From: Streptomyces filipinensis
Lineage (GTDB): Bacteria; Actinomycetota; Actinomycetes; Streptomycetales; Streptomycetaceae
Direction of reading: 5' to 3'
Assembly: GCF_014649495.1 (NCBI RefSeq)
Contig: NZ_BMTD01000014.1
Span: 180,848 to 244,847, forward strand
DNA length: 64,000 nucleotides
The first letter of the stretch is position 1. Each line of letters opens with the position of its first letter. A program made the translations under genes and the position numbers. Positions 53,950 through 62,039 of the stretch are shown piece by piece. The notes beneath the pieces were generated by a model. That model saw nothing but the letters and a program-made list of their open reading frames with translations, did not search any database and was not told the DNA's origin.

Positions 53950-56169
53950 GTGGAGAACGAGACCCACTACGCCGAGGCCGTCATCGACAACGGCCCCTTC
54001 GGCACCCGAACCATCCGCTTCGAGACCGGTCGCCTGGCCAAGCAGGCCGCCGGCTCCGCCGTGGCGTACCTGGACGACGACACCATGGTGCTGTCGGCCA
54101 CCACCGCCTCCAAGAACCCCAAGGACCAGCTCGACTTCTTCCCCCTCACGGTGGACGTCGAGGAGCGGATGTACGCCGCCGGCAAGATCCCCGGCAGCTT
54201 CTTCCGCCGTGAGGGCCGGCCCTCCGAGGACGCGATCCTCACCTGCCGCCTGATCGACCGCCCGCTGCGCCCGTCCTTCAAGAAGGGCCTGCGCAACGAG
54301 ATCCAGGTCGTCGCCACGATCATGGCCCTCAACCCCGATCACCTGTACGACGTCGTCGCGATCAACGCCGCTTCCGCGTCCACGCAGCTGGCCGGCCTGC
54401 CCTTCTCCGGCCCGATCGGCGGCGTCCGCGTCGCGCTGATCCACGGCCAGTGGGTCGCCTTCCCGACGCACACCGAGCTTGAGGACGCCGTCTTCGACAT
54501 GGTCGTCGCGGGCCGCGTCCTGGAGGACGGCGACGTCGCGATCATGATGGTCGAGGCCGAGGCCACCGAGAAGACCATCAAGCTGGTCGAGGGCGGCTCC
54601 GAGGCGCCGACCGAGGAGGTCGTCGCCGCCGGTCTGGAGGCCGCGAAGCCCTTCATCAAGGTCCTGTGCCGCGCCCAGGCCGACCTCGCCGCCAAGGCCG
54701 CGAAGCCGACCGCCGAGTTCCCGATCTTCCTGGACTACCAGGACGACGTCCTGGAGGCCCTGACCGCCGCCGTCAAGCCGGAGCTGGCCTCCGCGCTGAC
54801 GATCGCGGGCAAGCAGGAGCGCGAGGCCGAGCTGGACCGCGTCAAGGGTCTGGCCGCCGAGAAGCTCCTCCCGGAGTTCGAGGGCCGCGAGAAGGAGATC
54901 TCCGCCGCGTACCGCTCGCTGACCAAGACCCTGGTCCGTGAGCGCGTCATCAAGGAGAAGAAGCGCATCGACGGCCGTGGCGTGACGGACATCCGTACGC
55001 TCGCCGCCGAGGTCGAGGCCATCCCGCGGGTGCACGGCTCCGCGGTGTTCGAGCGTGGCGAGACCCAGATCCTGGGCGTCACCACCCTCAACATGCTCCG
55101 CATGGAGCAGCAGCTGGACACCCTCTCCCCGGTGACCCGCAAGCGCTACATGCACAACTACAACTTCCCGCCGTACTCCACCGGCGAGACCGGCCGCGTC
55201 GGCTCCCCGAAGCGCCGCGAGATCGGCCACGGCGCCCTCGCCGAGCGCGCCCTGGTGCCGGTGCTGCCGACGCGTGAGGAGTTCCCCTACGCGATCCGCC
55301 AGGTCTCCGAGGCGCTGAGCTCCAACGGCTCGACGTCCATGGGCTCGGTCTGCGCCTCCACCATGTCGCTGCTGAACGCCGGTGTGCCGCTGAAGGCCCC
55401 GGTCGCCGGTATCGCCATGGGCCTGATCTCCCAGGAGATCGAGGGCGAGACGCACTACGTCACCCTCACCGACATCCTCGGTGCCGAGGACGCCTTCGGT
55501 GACATGGACTTCAAGGTCGCCGGCACCAAGGAGTTCGTGACCGCCCTCCAGCTCGACACCAAGCTGGACGGCATCCCGGCCTCCGTCCTGGCCGCGGCCC
55601 TCAAGCAGGCCCGCGACGCCCGCCTGCACATCCTCGACGTGATGATGGAGGCCATCGACCGCCCCGACGAGATGTCCCCGCACGCCCCGCGGATCATCAC
55701 CGTCAAGATCCCGGTCGACAAGATCGGCGAGGTCATCGGCCCCAAGGGCAAGATGATCAACCAGATCCAGGAGGACACGGGCGCCGAGATCACCATCGAG
55801 GACGACGGCACGATCTACATCGGTGCCGCCGACGGTCCCTCGGCGGAGGCCGCCCGCGCCACGATCAACGGCATCGCCAACCCGACGATGCCCGAGGTCG
55901 GCGAGCGCTACCTGGGTACGGTCGTCAAGACCACCACCTTCGGTGCGTTCGTCTCCCTGCTGCCCGGCAAGGACGGTCTGCTGCACATCTCGCAGATCCG
56001 CAAGCTCGCCGGCGGCAAGCGCGTGGAGAACGTCGAGGACGTCCTCGGTGTGGGCCAGAAGGTCCAGGTCGAGATCGCCGAGATCGACTCCCGCGGCAAG
56101 CTCTCCCTCGTTCCGGTGATCGAGGGCGAGGAAGGCGACGAGACTGCGAAGGACGACGCCGAGCAGTGA
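53950..56169 (+). CDS. pnp: Polyribonucleotide nucleotidyltransferase (PNPase)
   Basis: A 739-residue phosphorolytic 3'-to-5' exoribonuclease that in streptomycetes also adds RNA 3' tails. Two RNase PH domains flank a helical domain: the first has PGSFFRREGRPSEDAILTCR and the second ERGETQILGVTTL and GSTSMGSVCASTMSLL. The KH domain has GPKGKMINQIQEDTGAEI and the S1 domain TVVKTTTFGAFVSLLPGKDG. GTG 53950 follows GGAG (53937-53940); the frame is open upstream to 53683, but that is the leader. It overlaps the M16 peptidase gene by four bases. Confidence 0.97.
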   Translation: MENETHYAEAVIDNGPFGTRTIRFETGRLAKQAAGSAVAYLDDDTMVLSATTASKNPKDQLDFFPLTVDVEERMYAAGKIPGSFFRREGRPSEDAILTCRLIDRPLRPSFKKGLRNEIQVVATIMALNPDHLYDVVAINAASASTQLAGLPFSGPIGGVRVALIHGQWVAFPTHTELEDAVFDMVVAGRVLEDGDVAIMMVEAEATEKTIKLVEGGSEAPTEEVVAAGLEAAKPFIKVLCRAQADLAAKAAKPTAEFPIFLDYQDDVLEALTAAVKPELASALTIAGKQEREAELDRVKGLAAEKLLPEFEGREKEISAAYRSLTKTLVRERVIKEKKRIDGRGVTDIRTLAAEVEAIPRVHGSAVFERGETQILGVTTLNMLRMEQQLDTLSPVTRKRYMHNYNFPPYSTGETGRVGSPKRREIGHGALAERALVPVLPTREEFPYAIRQVSEALSSNGSTSMGSVCASTMSLLNAGVPLKAPVAGIAMGLISQEIEGETHYVTLTDILGAEDAFGDMDFKVAGTKEFVTALQLDTKLDGIPASVLAAALKQARDARLHILDVMMEAIDRPDEMSPHAPRIITVKIPVDKIGEVIGPKGKMINQIQEDTGAEITIEDDGTIYIGAADGPSAEAARATINGIANPTMPEVGERYLGTVVKTTTFGAFVSLLPGKDGLLHISQIRKLAGGKRVENVEDVLGVGQKVQVEIAEIDSRGKLSLVPVIEGEEGDETAKDDAEQ

Positions 56170-57545
56170 CGTCCCGTAGCTCCCAGGTGACGGCCCGCCC
56201 CTCTTCGGAGGCGCGGGCCGTCGCCCGTACCCAAACCTTGATCAAGGGCCAGAACGGCATCGGCACGGTCCGCAAGACCACCCTCCCGGGCGGCCTGCGC
56301 ATCGTCACCGAGACCCTGCCCTCGGTCCGCTCCGCGACCTTCGGCATCTGGGCGCACGTCGGCTCCCGCGACGAGACCCCGGCCCTGAACGGCGCCACGC
56401 ACTACCTGGAGCACCTGCTCTTCAAGGGCACGCGCCGGCGCAGCGCGCTGGACATCTCCGCCGCGATCGACGCCGTCGGCGGCGAGATGAACGCGTTCAC
56501 GGCCAAGGAGTACACGTGCTACTACGCGCGTGTGCTCGACACCGACCTGCCGCTCGCCATCGACGTCGTCTGCGACATGCTGACCGGCTCGCTCATCCTG
56601 GAGCAGGACGTCGACGTCGAGCGCGGTGCGATCCTCGAAGAGATCGCCATGACCGAGGACGACCCGGGCGACTGTGTGCACGACCTGTTCGCGCACACCA
56701 TGTTCGGCAACAACGCCCTCGGCCGTCCCGTCCTCGGCACCGTCGACACGGTCAACGCCCTCACCGCCGACCGCATCCGCCGCTTCTACCGGAAGCACTA
56801 CGACCCCACCCACCTCGTGGTCGCCTGCGCCGGCAACATCGACCACACCAAGGTCGTACGACAGGTCCGTGCGGCCTTCGAGAAGGCGGGCGCCCTGCGG
56901 ACCCCCGACGCGCAGCCCATCGCCCCGCGCGACGGCAGCCGTACGATCCGCACCTCCGGCAAGGTCGAGCTGCTCGGCCGCAAGACCGAGCAGGCGCACG
57001 TGGTCCTGGGCATGCCCGGCATCGCCCGCACCGACGACCGCCGCTGGGCCATGGGCGTGCTCAACACCGCCCTCGGCGGCGGCATGTCCTCCCGGCTCTT
57101 CCAGGAGGTCCGGGAGAAGCGCGGCCTCGCCTACAGCGTGTACTCCTACACCTCCGGCTTCGCCGACTGCGGCCTGTTCGGCGTGTACGCCGGCTGCCGG
57201 CCGAGCCAGGTGCACGACGTGCTGAAGATCTGCCGCGACGAACTCGACCACGTGGCGGCCGACGGCCTCACCGACGACGAGATCGCCCGCGCCATCGGCC
57301 AGCTCCAGGGCTCCACCGTCCTCGGCCTGGAGGACACCGGCGCGCTGATGAACCGCATCGGCAAGAGCGAACTGTGCTGGGGCGAGCAGATGTCCGTCGA
57401 CGACATGCTGAACCGGATAGCGGCGGTCACCCCGGACGACGTCCGCGCGGTCGCCCGCGACATCCTGGGGCAGCGCCCGTCGCTGTCGGTCATCGGCCCG
57501 CTGAAGGACAAGCAGGCCGCGCGGCTGCACGACGCCGTCGCCTAA
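56166..57545 (+). CDS. M16-family zinc peptidase
   Basis: A 459-residue insulinase/processing-peptidase-like protein. The inverted zinc site HYLEH is in GATHYLEHLLFKGT, with the distal glutamate in RGAILEEIAMTEDDPGD. Both M16 halves are present: the active N-terminal and the inactive C-terminal, which contains LGGGMSSRLFQEVREKRGLA. The GTG at 56166 overlaps the pnp stop (GTGA), so it is translationally coupled to pnp, a pairing conserved in Gram-positives. The physiological substrate is unknown. Confidence 0.93.
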   Translation: MTSRSSQVTARPSSEARAVARTQTLIKGQNGIGTVRKTTLPGGLRIVTETLPSVRSATFGIWAHVGSRDETPALNGATHYLEHLLFKGTRRRSALDISAAIDAVGGEMNAFTAKEYTCYYARVLDTDLPLAIDVVCDMLTGSLILEQDVDVERGAILEEIAMTEDDPGDCVHDLFAHTMFGNNALGRPVLGTVDTVNALTADRIRRFYRKHYDPTHLVVACAGNIDHTKVVRQVRAAFEKAGALRTPDAQPIAPRDGSRTIRTSGKVELLGRKTEQAHVVLGMPGIARTDDRRWAMGVLNTALGGGMSSRLFQEVREKRGLAYSVYSYTSGFADCGLFGVYAGCRPSQVHDVLKICRDELDHVAADGLTDDEIARAIGQLQGSTVLGLEDTGALMNRIGKSELCWGEQMSVDDMLNRIAAVTPDDVRAVARDILGQRPSLSVIGPLKDKQAARLHDAVA

Positions 57546-57578
57546 TCCCTCCCGGTCACTCCCCTAAGGAAGCAAGAG

Positions 57579-58331
57579 ATGAGCAAGCTGCGCGTGGCGG
57601 TCCTCGGTGCCAAGGGCCGGATCGGCTCCGAGGCGGTCAGGGCGGTCGAGGCGGCCGAGGACATGGAGCTGGTCGCCGCCCTCGGCCGGGGCGACACGCT
57701 GGAGGCGCTGACGGCGGCCGGCGCCCAGGTCGCCGTGGAGCTGACCACCCCGGACTCCGTCATGGACAACCTCGACTTCTGCGTGCGCCACGGCATCCAC
57801 GCGGTCGTCGGTACGACGGGCTGGACCGAGGAGCGCCTCGCGCGGCTGAAGGGCTGGCTCGCCCAGTCCCCGCAGACCGGCGTGCTCATCGCGCCGAACT
57901 TCTCCATCGGGGCCGTACTGACGATGAAGTTCGCGCAGATCGCCGCGCCGTACTTCGAGTCGGTCGAGGTGGTCGAGCTGCACCACCCGAACAAGGTGGA
58001 CGCGCCGAGCGGTACGGCCACGCGCACCGCCCAGCTCATCGCCGAGGCCCGCCGGGCCGCCGGTACGGCCCCGGCGCCGGACGCCACGGCCACCGCCCTG
58101 GAGGGCGCGAGGGGCGCGAACGTCGACGGGGTCCCGGTCCACGCCGTCCGCCTGCGGGGCCTGCTGGCCCACCAGGAGGTGCTGCTCGGCGGCGAGGGCG
58201 AGACGCTCACCGTCCGCCACGACTCCCTGCACCACAGCAGCTTCATGCCGGGCATCCTGCTCGGCGCCCGCCGCGTGGTGACCACTCCGGGCCTGACCTT
58301 CGGCCTGGAACACTTCCTGGACCTGAGCTGA
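57579..58331 (+). CDS. dapB: 4-hydroxy-tetrahydrodipicolinate reductase
   Basis: A 250-residue NAD(P)H-dependent enzyme of the lysine/diaminopimelate pathway. The Rossmann loop is VLGAKGRIGSE. The catalytic region is VELHHPNKVDAPSGTA, with the His-His pair and the lysine that binds substrate. ATG 57579 has an AAGGAAG ribosome site. It is expressed downstream of the M16 peptidase, and dapA, the preceding step of the pathway, lies 2.7 kb on. Confidence 0.96.
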   Translation: MSKLRVAVLGAKGRIGSEAVRAVEAAEDMELVAALGRGDTLEALTAAGAQVAVELTTPDSVMDNLDFCVRHGIHAVVGTTGWTEERLARLKGWLAQSPQTGVLIAPNFSIGAVLTMKFAQIAAPYFESVEVVELHHPNKVDAPSGTATRTAQLIAEARRAAGTAPAPDATATALEGARGANVDGVPVHAVRLRGLLAHQEVLLGGEGETLTVRHDSLHHSSFMPGILLGARRVVTTPGLTFGLEHFLDLS

Positions 58332-58344
58332 GACAGAACCTCCC

Positions 58345-58797
58345 ATGCGCGCGAAGATCACCTACCTCGTCACGGCCGCCGTCCTGGTCTTCTACTTCGT
58401 CCTGGTCGGCAGCCGCGGCGTGATGCTCATCCAGTCCGGCACGGTCGTCACCGTCACCTTCGGTGTGGCGGTGCTGATCCTGCCGGTCATCGGCCTGTGG
58501 TTCCTGTGGAAGAACACCCAGTTCGTCCGCAGGGCCAACGCCCTCGCCGCCGAGCTGGACGCCGAGGGAGCCCTGCCGGTCGACGAGCTCAAGCGCCTGC
58601 CCAGCGGCCGGATCGACCGCGACTCGGCCGACGAGGTCTTCGCCCGGCGCAAGGCCGAGACCGAGGCGTCCCCCGAGGACTGGCGCTGCTGGTTCCGCCT
58701 CGCCGTCGCCTACCACGACGCCCGCGACACCCCCCGGGCGCGCAAGGCGATGCAAAGAGCCATAGCCCTGCACGACGGCCGTCCCGTCCACGCCTGA
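58345..58797 (+). CDS. Small membrane protein with a helical C-terminal domain
   Basis: A 150-residue protein of unknown role. Two hydrophobic segments at about residues 6-28 and 33-55 place it in the membrane. The cytoplasmic tail shows ALPVDELKRLPSGRIDRDSA and a TPR-like pair of helices, WRCWFRLAVAYHDARDTPRA. ATG 58345 lies 13 bases after dapB, so it is probably in the dapB operon. Similar proteins are found in this position in streptomycetes. Confidence 0.85.
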   Translation: MRAKITYLVTAAVLVFYFVLVGSRGVMLIQSGTVVTVTFGVAVLILPVIGLWFLWKNTQFVRRANALAAELDAEGALPVDELKRLPSGRIDRDSADEVFARRKAETEASPEDWRCWFRLAVAYHDARDTPRARKAMQRAIALHDGRPVHA

Positions 58798-58933
58798 CAG
58801 CGTCCGGCTGCGCGCCCACCGCCGAGCCCGCGCCGTGCCTCCCCCAGTGCCTTGAGGGCCCGGGAGGTGCCGCGCTGGTGTCGGACGGGGGTGGCTGGGG
58901 CGCTGGGCACCGCCCAGCAGAGCGGATCCGTCC

Positions 58934-59494
58934 CTACGGCGCCAGCCGCCCGCACTCCGCCGCCCACGCCTCCACCGTGTCGGCGGCGCGGTCGAACGCG
59001 GCCGGCCGCCCCAGGAAGTCCAGCGTGTGCGTGGTCAGCAGCGGTGCCGTGTCCCCGGCCGAGCGGTCCTGGCGGACGAGCATCAGCGCCTGCCCCTGCA
59101 CCGTCCGCGGCAGGCCCAGCCAGCGCACCGGCTGCTGCACCGTCCGCGCCGAGAGCACCTGGGCCCACGGTGTCGTACGCGTCATCAGCGGGCCGACCTG
59201 ACGCACTCCGCGGCCGCTCACCCACACGCCCATGCGCAGCAGCCGCAGTGCTACCGCGATGACCAGGAGCGCCCCGACGAGGACGGCCCCGGCGGCGGAC
59301 ACCGAGTCGGTCAGGGCGATGGCCACCGCGGCGAACAGCACGAACGAGGCGAGCAGCAGCACCAGCGCTGCCACGCCCACACGCCAGGGACCCGGACGGT
59401 AGGGGCGCCGCCAGCGCTCCCGGTCGTCGTACGGCAGCGCGCTCTCGGCGGCGGCCTCGAAGGGCCGGTCGGCCGTCAGGAAGGACAGGGGCAC
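58934..59494 (-). CDS. Membrane protein with PH-like domain
   Basis: A 186-residue protein. After 40 cytoplasmic residues come two transmembrane helices (about 41-63 and 67-86). The C-terminal half looks like the bacterial PH domain that follows such helices in actinobacteria: GVWVSGRGVRQVGPLMTRTT and PWAQVLSARTVQQPVRWLGL. The function is unknown. GTG 59494 begins the conserved sequence. It is divergent from nothing close and probably has its own promoter. Confidence 0.75.
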   Translation of the reverse strand: MPLSFLTADRPFEAAAESALPYDDRERWRRPYRPGPWRVGVAALVLLLASFVLFAAVAIALTDSVSAAGAVLVGALLVIAVALRLLRMGVWVSGRGVRQVGPLMTRTTPWAQVLSARTVQQPVRWLGLPRTVQGQALMLVRQDRSAGDTAPLLTTHTLDFLGRPAAFDRAADTVEAWAAECGRLAP

Positions 59495-59582
59495 GGCTGG
59501 TCCTCACAATTCTTGCGTGAGCTGTGCCCGGTGAGGCTATCCGCCGCTGTTCCCGCTCACCACCCTTGGGCGGCCGGAAGGG

Positions 59583-59843
59583 TCAGTGCCCCTGCGAGGC
59601 CTGGGACTGCTGGGCCGGCGTACTGGACGGCGTGGACATCGCCGGCATGCCGATGACGAGGGACCCCGCCAGCCCGGCGACGATCGTGAGTCCCAGCAGC
59701 CAGCGCCCGGCTATCTCGCCGAAGGACGCCCGCTGACGGGGCGGGGGAGTGACATTGCTGCGAAACCGGTCCGCCTCGGCCAGGAAGGCGAAGGGTACGG
59801 GCTCGCGGGGGGCACCTCCCGGCGGTGGCTGGGGGAGGAACAT
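59583..59843 (-). CDS. Small single-pass membrane protein
   Basis: An 86-residue protein with a proline-rich N-terminus (FLPQPPPGGAPREP), one transmembrane helix (about 48-70, WLLGLTIVAGLAGSLVIGMP) and a Ser/Gln/Pro tail. I do not recognise a family. Its ATG at 59843 has AGGAG 11 bases upstream. Coding is supported by codon pattern and position only. Confidence 0.6.
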   Translation of the reverse strand: MFLPQPPPGGAPREPVPFAFLAEADRFRSNVTPPPRQRASFGEIAGRWLLGLTIVAGLAGSLVIGMPAMSTPSSTPAQQSQASQGH

Positions 59844-59928
59844 GGCGGGTACGTCTCCTCTCGGGGGTCGAACGAACAGCCCTCACGGGTACAGACGCTC
59901 CAGTGACACAAAAGGTGCCCATGTCGGA

Positions 59929-59950
59929 AAAAATCCGTGGTGGGATTTTT
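59929..59950 (+). terminator. A/T hairpin with T-run upstream of thyX
   Basis: AAAAATCC (59929-59936) pairs with GGATTTTT (59943-59950). With its T-run it looks like a classic intrinsic terminator, rare in such GC-rich DNA. It lies upstream of a possible thyX -10 box (TAAGGT, 59988-59993) and inside a short reading frame at 59921-60007. Confidence 0.45.
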
Positions 59951-60034
59951 GAGGTGAGGTCCTGCTCCGGGCCGGGCGGGTGCCCCGTAAGGTGGGCGCG
60001 AACCTAAGAAGTGATGGGAAGGACCCCCACCCCC

Positions 60035-60763
60035 GTGACCACCCCCGAGTCGCTCACGTTCCGCAGTGACGTCACCGTCGAGCTGGTGAAGTCCAGCGCG
60101 TCGGACGCCGACGTCCTCTTCGCCGCGAGGGTCTCCACCGCCGGCGAGCAGTCCCTGGACGAGCTGAAGAAGGACCCCGAGCGCTCCAAGGGCCTGATCA
60201 ACTACCTGATGCGCGACCGGCACGGCAGCCCGTTCGAGCACAATTCGATGACGTTCTTCATCAGCGCCCCGATCTTCGTCTTCCGCGAGTTCATGCGGCA
60301 CCGCGTGGGCTGGTCGTACAACGAGGAGTCCGGGCGCTACCGGGAGCTGCAGCCGGTCTTCTACGTCCCCGGCGCCGAGCGCAAGCTGGTCCAGCAGGGC
60401 CGCCCCGGCAAGTACGTCTTCGTCGAGGGCACCCCGGCCCAGCACGAGGTGGTCAGCAGCACCCTGCGGGAGTCGTACGAGCAGGCGTACACGGCCTACC
60501 AGAAGCTGCTCGCCGAGGGCGTCGCCCGCGAGGTCGCCCGCGCGACCCTCCCCGTCGGCCTCTACTCCTCGATGTACGCCACCTGCAACGCCCGCTCCCT
60601 GATGCACTTCCTCGGCCTGCGCACCCAGCACGAGCTGGCCAAGGTGCCGTCCTTCCCGCAGCGGGAGATCGAGATGGTCGGTGAGGAGATGGAGGCGGAG
60701 TGGGCCAGGCTCATGCCGCTGACGTACGCCGCCTTCAACGCGAACGGGCGCGTGGCCCCGTAG
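60035..60763 (+). CDS. thyX: Flavin-dependent thymidylate synthase
   Basis: A 242-residue FAD enzyme that methylates dUMP to dTMP with methylenetetrahydrofolate and NADPH. The ThyX motif RHRVGWSYNEESGRYREL contains the RHRx7S signature. Other family parts are VSTAGEQSLDELKKD and GSPFEHNSMTFFISAP. The start is uncertain: GTG 60035 has GGAAGGA 11 bases before it, but ATG 60014 and GTG 60011 are in frame. The gene lies between dapB and dapA, a conserved streptomycete arrangement. A strong terminator follows at 60874. Confidence 0.95.
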   Translation: MTTPESLTFRSDVTVELVKSSASDADVLFAARVSTAGEQSLDELKKDPERSKGLINYLMRDRHGSPFEHNSMTFFISAPIFVFREFMRHRVGWSYNEESGRYRELQPVFYVPGAERKLVQQGRPGKYVFVEGTPAQHEVVSSTLRESYEQAYTAYQKLLAEGVAREVARATLPVGLYSSMYATCNARSLMHFLGLRTQHELAKVPSFPQREIEMVGEEMEAEWARLMPLTYAAFNANGRVAP

Positions 60764-60873
60764 GCAAGGCCTACGAAGCCCTGTTCCCTCACCAGGAACG
60801 GATGTCCGGATCAGCCTCGCGAAGTGTCCGTATTGCGGCATTTAGAGAAGTTCATCTAGCCTGATCAAACGGA

Positions 60874-60911
60874 CCCGGCACTGCTTGAACCCCCGAGCAG
60901 GCAGTGCCGGG
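60874..60911 (+). terminator. Terminator after thyX
   Basis: CCCGGCACTGC (60874-60884) pairs perfectly with GCAGTGCCGGG (60901-60911) across a 16-base loop. A TTGCGG-N18-TAGCCT promoter-like pair (60833-60862) lies just before it, so a transcript starting there would meet the hairpin at once. Confidence 0.8.
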
Positions 60912-60971
60912 CTCCGCATTTGTCAGGACTTTCCCGGCACCCCACGGGCAGACCACGTATTGAGCACCGAG

Positions 60972-60987
60972 TAGCGTGTTACCCATG
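60972..60987 (+). promoter_or_regulatory. dapA -10 box with probable leaderless start
   Basis: TAGCGT (60972-60977) lies seven bases before the dapA ATG at 60985, so the predicted transcription start coincides with the start codon and no ribosome site is seen. This suggests a leaderless dapA mRNA. Confidence 0.45.
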
Positions 60988-61884
60988 GCTCCGACCTCGA
61001 CTCCGCAGACCCCCTTCGGGCGGGTCCTCACCGCCATGGTCACGCCCTTCACGGCGGACGGCGCACTCGACCTCGACGGCGCGCAGCGACTCGCCGCCCA
61101 CCTGGTGGACGCAGGCAACGACGGCCTGATCATCAACGGCACCACCGGCGAGTCCCCCACCACCAGTGACGCGGAGAAATCGGACCTGGTACGAGCCGTA
61201 CTGGAGGCGGTCGGCGACCGCGCCCACGTCGTCGCCGGAGTCGGCACCAACGACACCCACCACAGCATCGAGCTGGCTCGCGAGGCCGAGCGCACCGGCG
61301 CACACGGCCTCCTGGTCGTCACGCCGTACTACAACAAGCCCCCGCAGGAGGGCCTCTACCGGCACTTCACGGCCGTCGCGGACGCCACCGGCCTGCCGGT
61401 CATGCTCTACGACATCCCCGGCCGCAGCGGCGTCCCGATCAACACCGAGACCCTCGTCCGGCTCGCCGAACACCCCCGGATCGTCGCCAACAAGGACGCC
61501 AAGGGCGACCTCGGCCGCGCCAGCTGGGCCATCGCCCAGTCCGGCCTCGCCTGGTACTCCGGCGACGACATGCTGAACCTCCCGCTGCTCTCCGTGGGCG
61601 CGGTCGGCTTCGTCTCGGTCGTCGGTCACGTCGTGACCCCGGACCTGCGCGCTCTGGTCGACGCCCATGTCTCCGGCGACGTCGTCAAGGCCACCGAGAT
61701 CCACCAGAAGCTGCTCCCGGTCTACACCGGCATGTTCCGCACCCAGGGCGTCATGACCACCAAGGCCGCGCTCGCCCTCCAGGGCCTGCCCGCCGGGCCG
61801 CTGCGCCCGCCCATGGTCGAGTGCTCGCCCGAGGAGATTGCCCAGCTCAAGATCGATCTTGCTGCCGGCGGGGTACAGCTCTGA
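60985..61884 (+). CDS. dapA: 4-hydroxy-tetrahydrodipicolinate synthase
   Basis: A 299-residue class I aldolase that condenses pyruvate with aspartate semialdehyde, the entry step to diaminopimelate and lysine. GTTGESPT is the conserved loop, the tyrosine is in VVTPYYNKPPQEGL, and the Schiff-base lysine in RIVANKDAKGD. ATG 60985 has no ribosome site but is placed at a likely leaderless start. The gene pairs with rnj downstream, conserved in actinobacteria. Confidence 0.96.
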   Translation: MAPTSTPQTPFGRVLTAMVTPFTADGALDLDGAQRLAAHLVDAGNDGLIINGTTGESPTTSDAEKSDLVRAVLEAVGDRAHVVAGVGTNDTHHSIELAREAERTGAHGLLVVTPYYNKPPQEGLYRHFTAVADATGLPVMLYDIPGRSGVPINTETLVRLAEHPRIVANKDAKGDLGRASWAIAQSGLAWYSGDDMLNLPLLSVGAVGFVSVVGHVVTPDLRALVDAHVSGDVVKATEIHQKLLPVYTGMFRTQGVMTTKAALALQGLPAGPLRPPMVECSPEEIAQLKIDLAAGGVQL

Positions 61885-61986
61885 CAACAGACTTGGCACC
61901 ACAAGGGCTTCACAACTGAAGAACAACAGAAGAAGGCGGGCCACCGGTGCCCGCACCCACAACGACAACTGCTTATGCACGAACGT

Positions 61987-62033
61987 CACGCGCGCCACGT
62001 GCCCGACCGGTACGTGGCGCGCGTGGTGAGGAG
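61987..62033 (+). promoter_or_regulatory. Hairpin against the rnj ribosome-binding site
   Basis: CACGCGCGCCACGT (61987-62000) pairs perfectly over 14 bp with 62012-62025. Its 3' edge is two bases before the Shine-Dalgarno GAGGAG (62028-62033) of rnj. It may be a dapA terminator, an RNase processing site, or a control of rnj translation. Confidence 0.7.
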
Positions 62034-62039
62034 AGTCTT

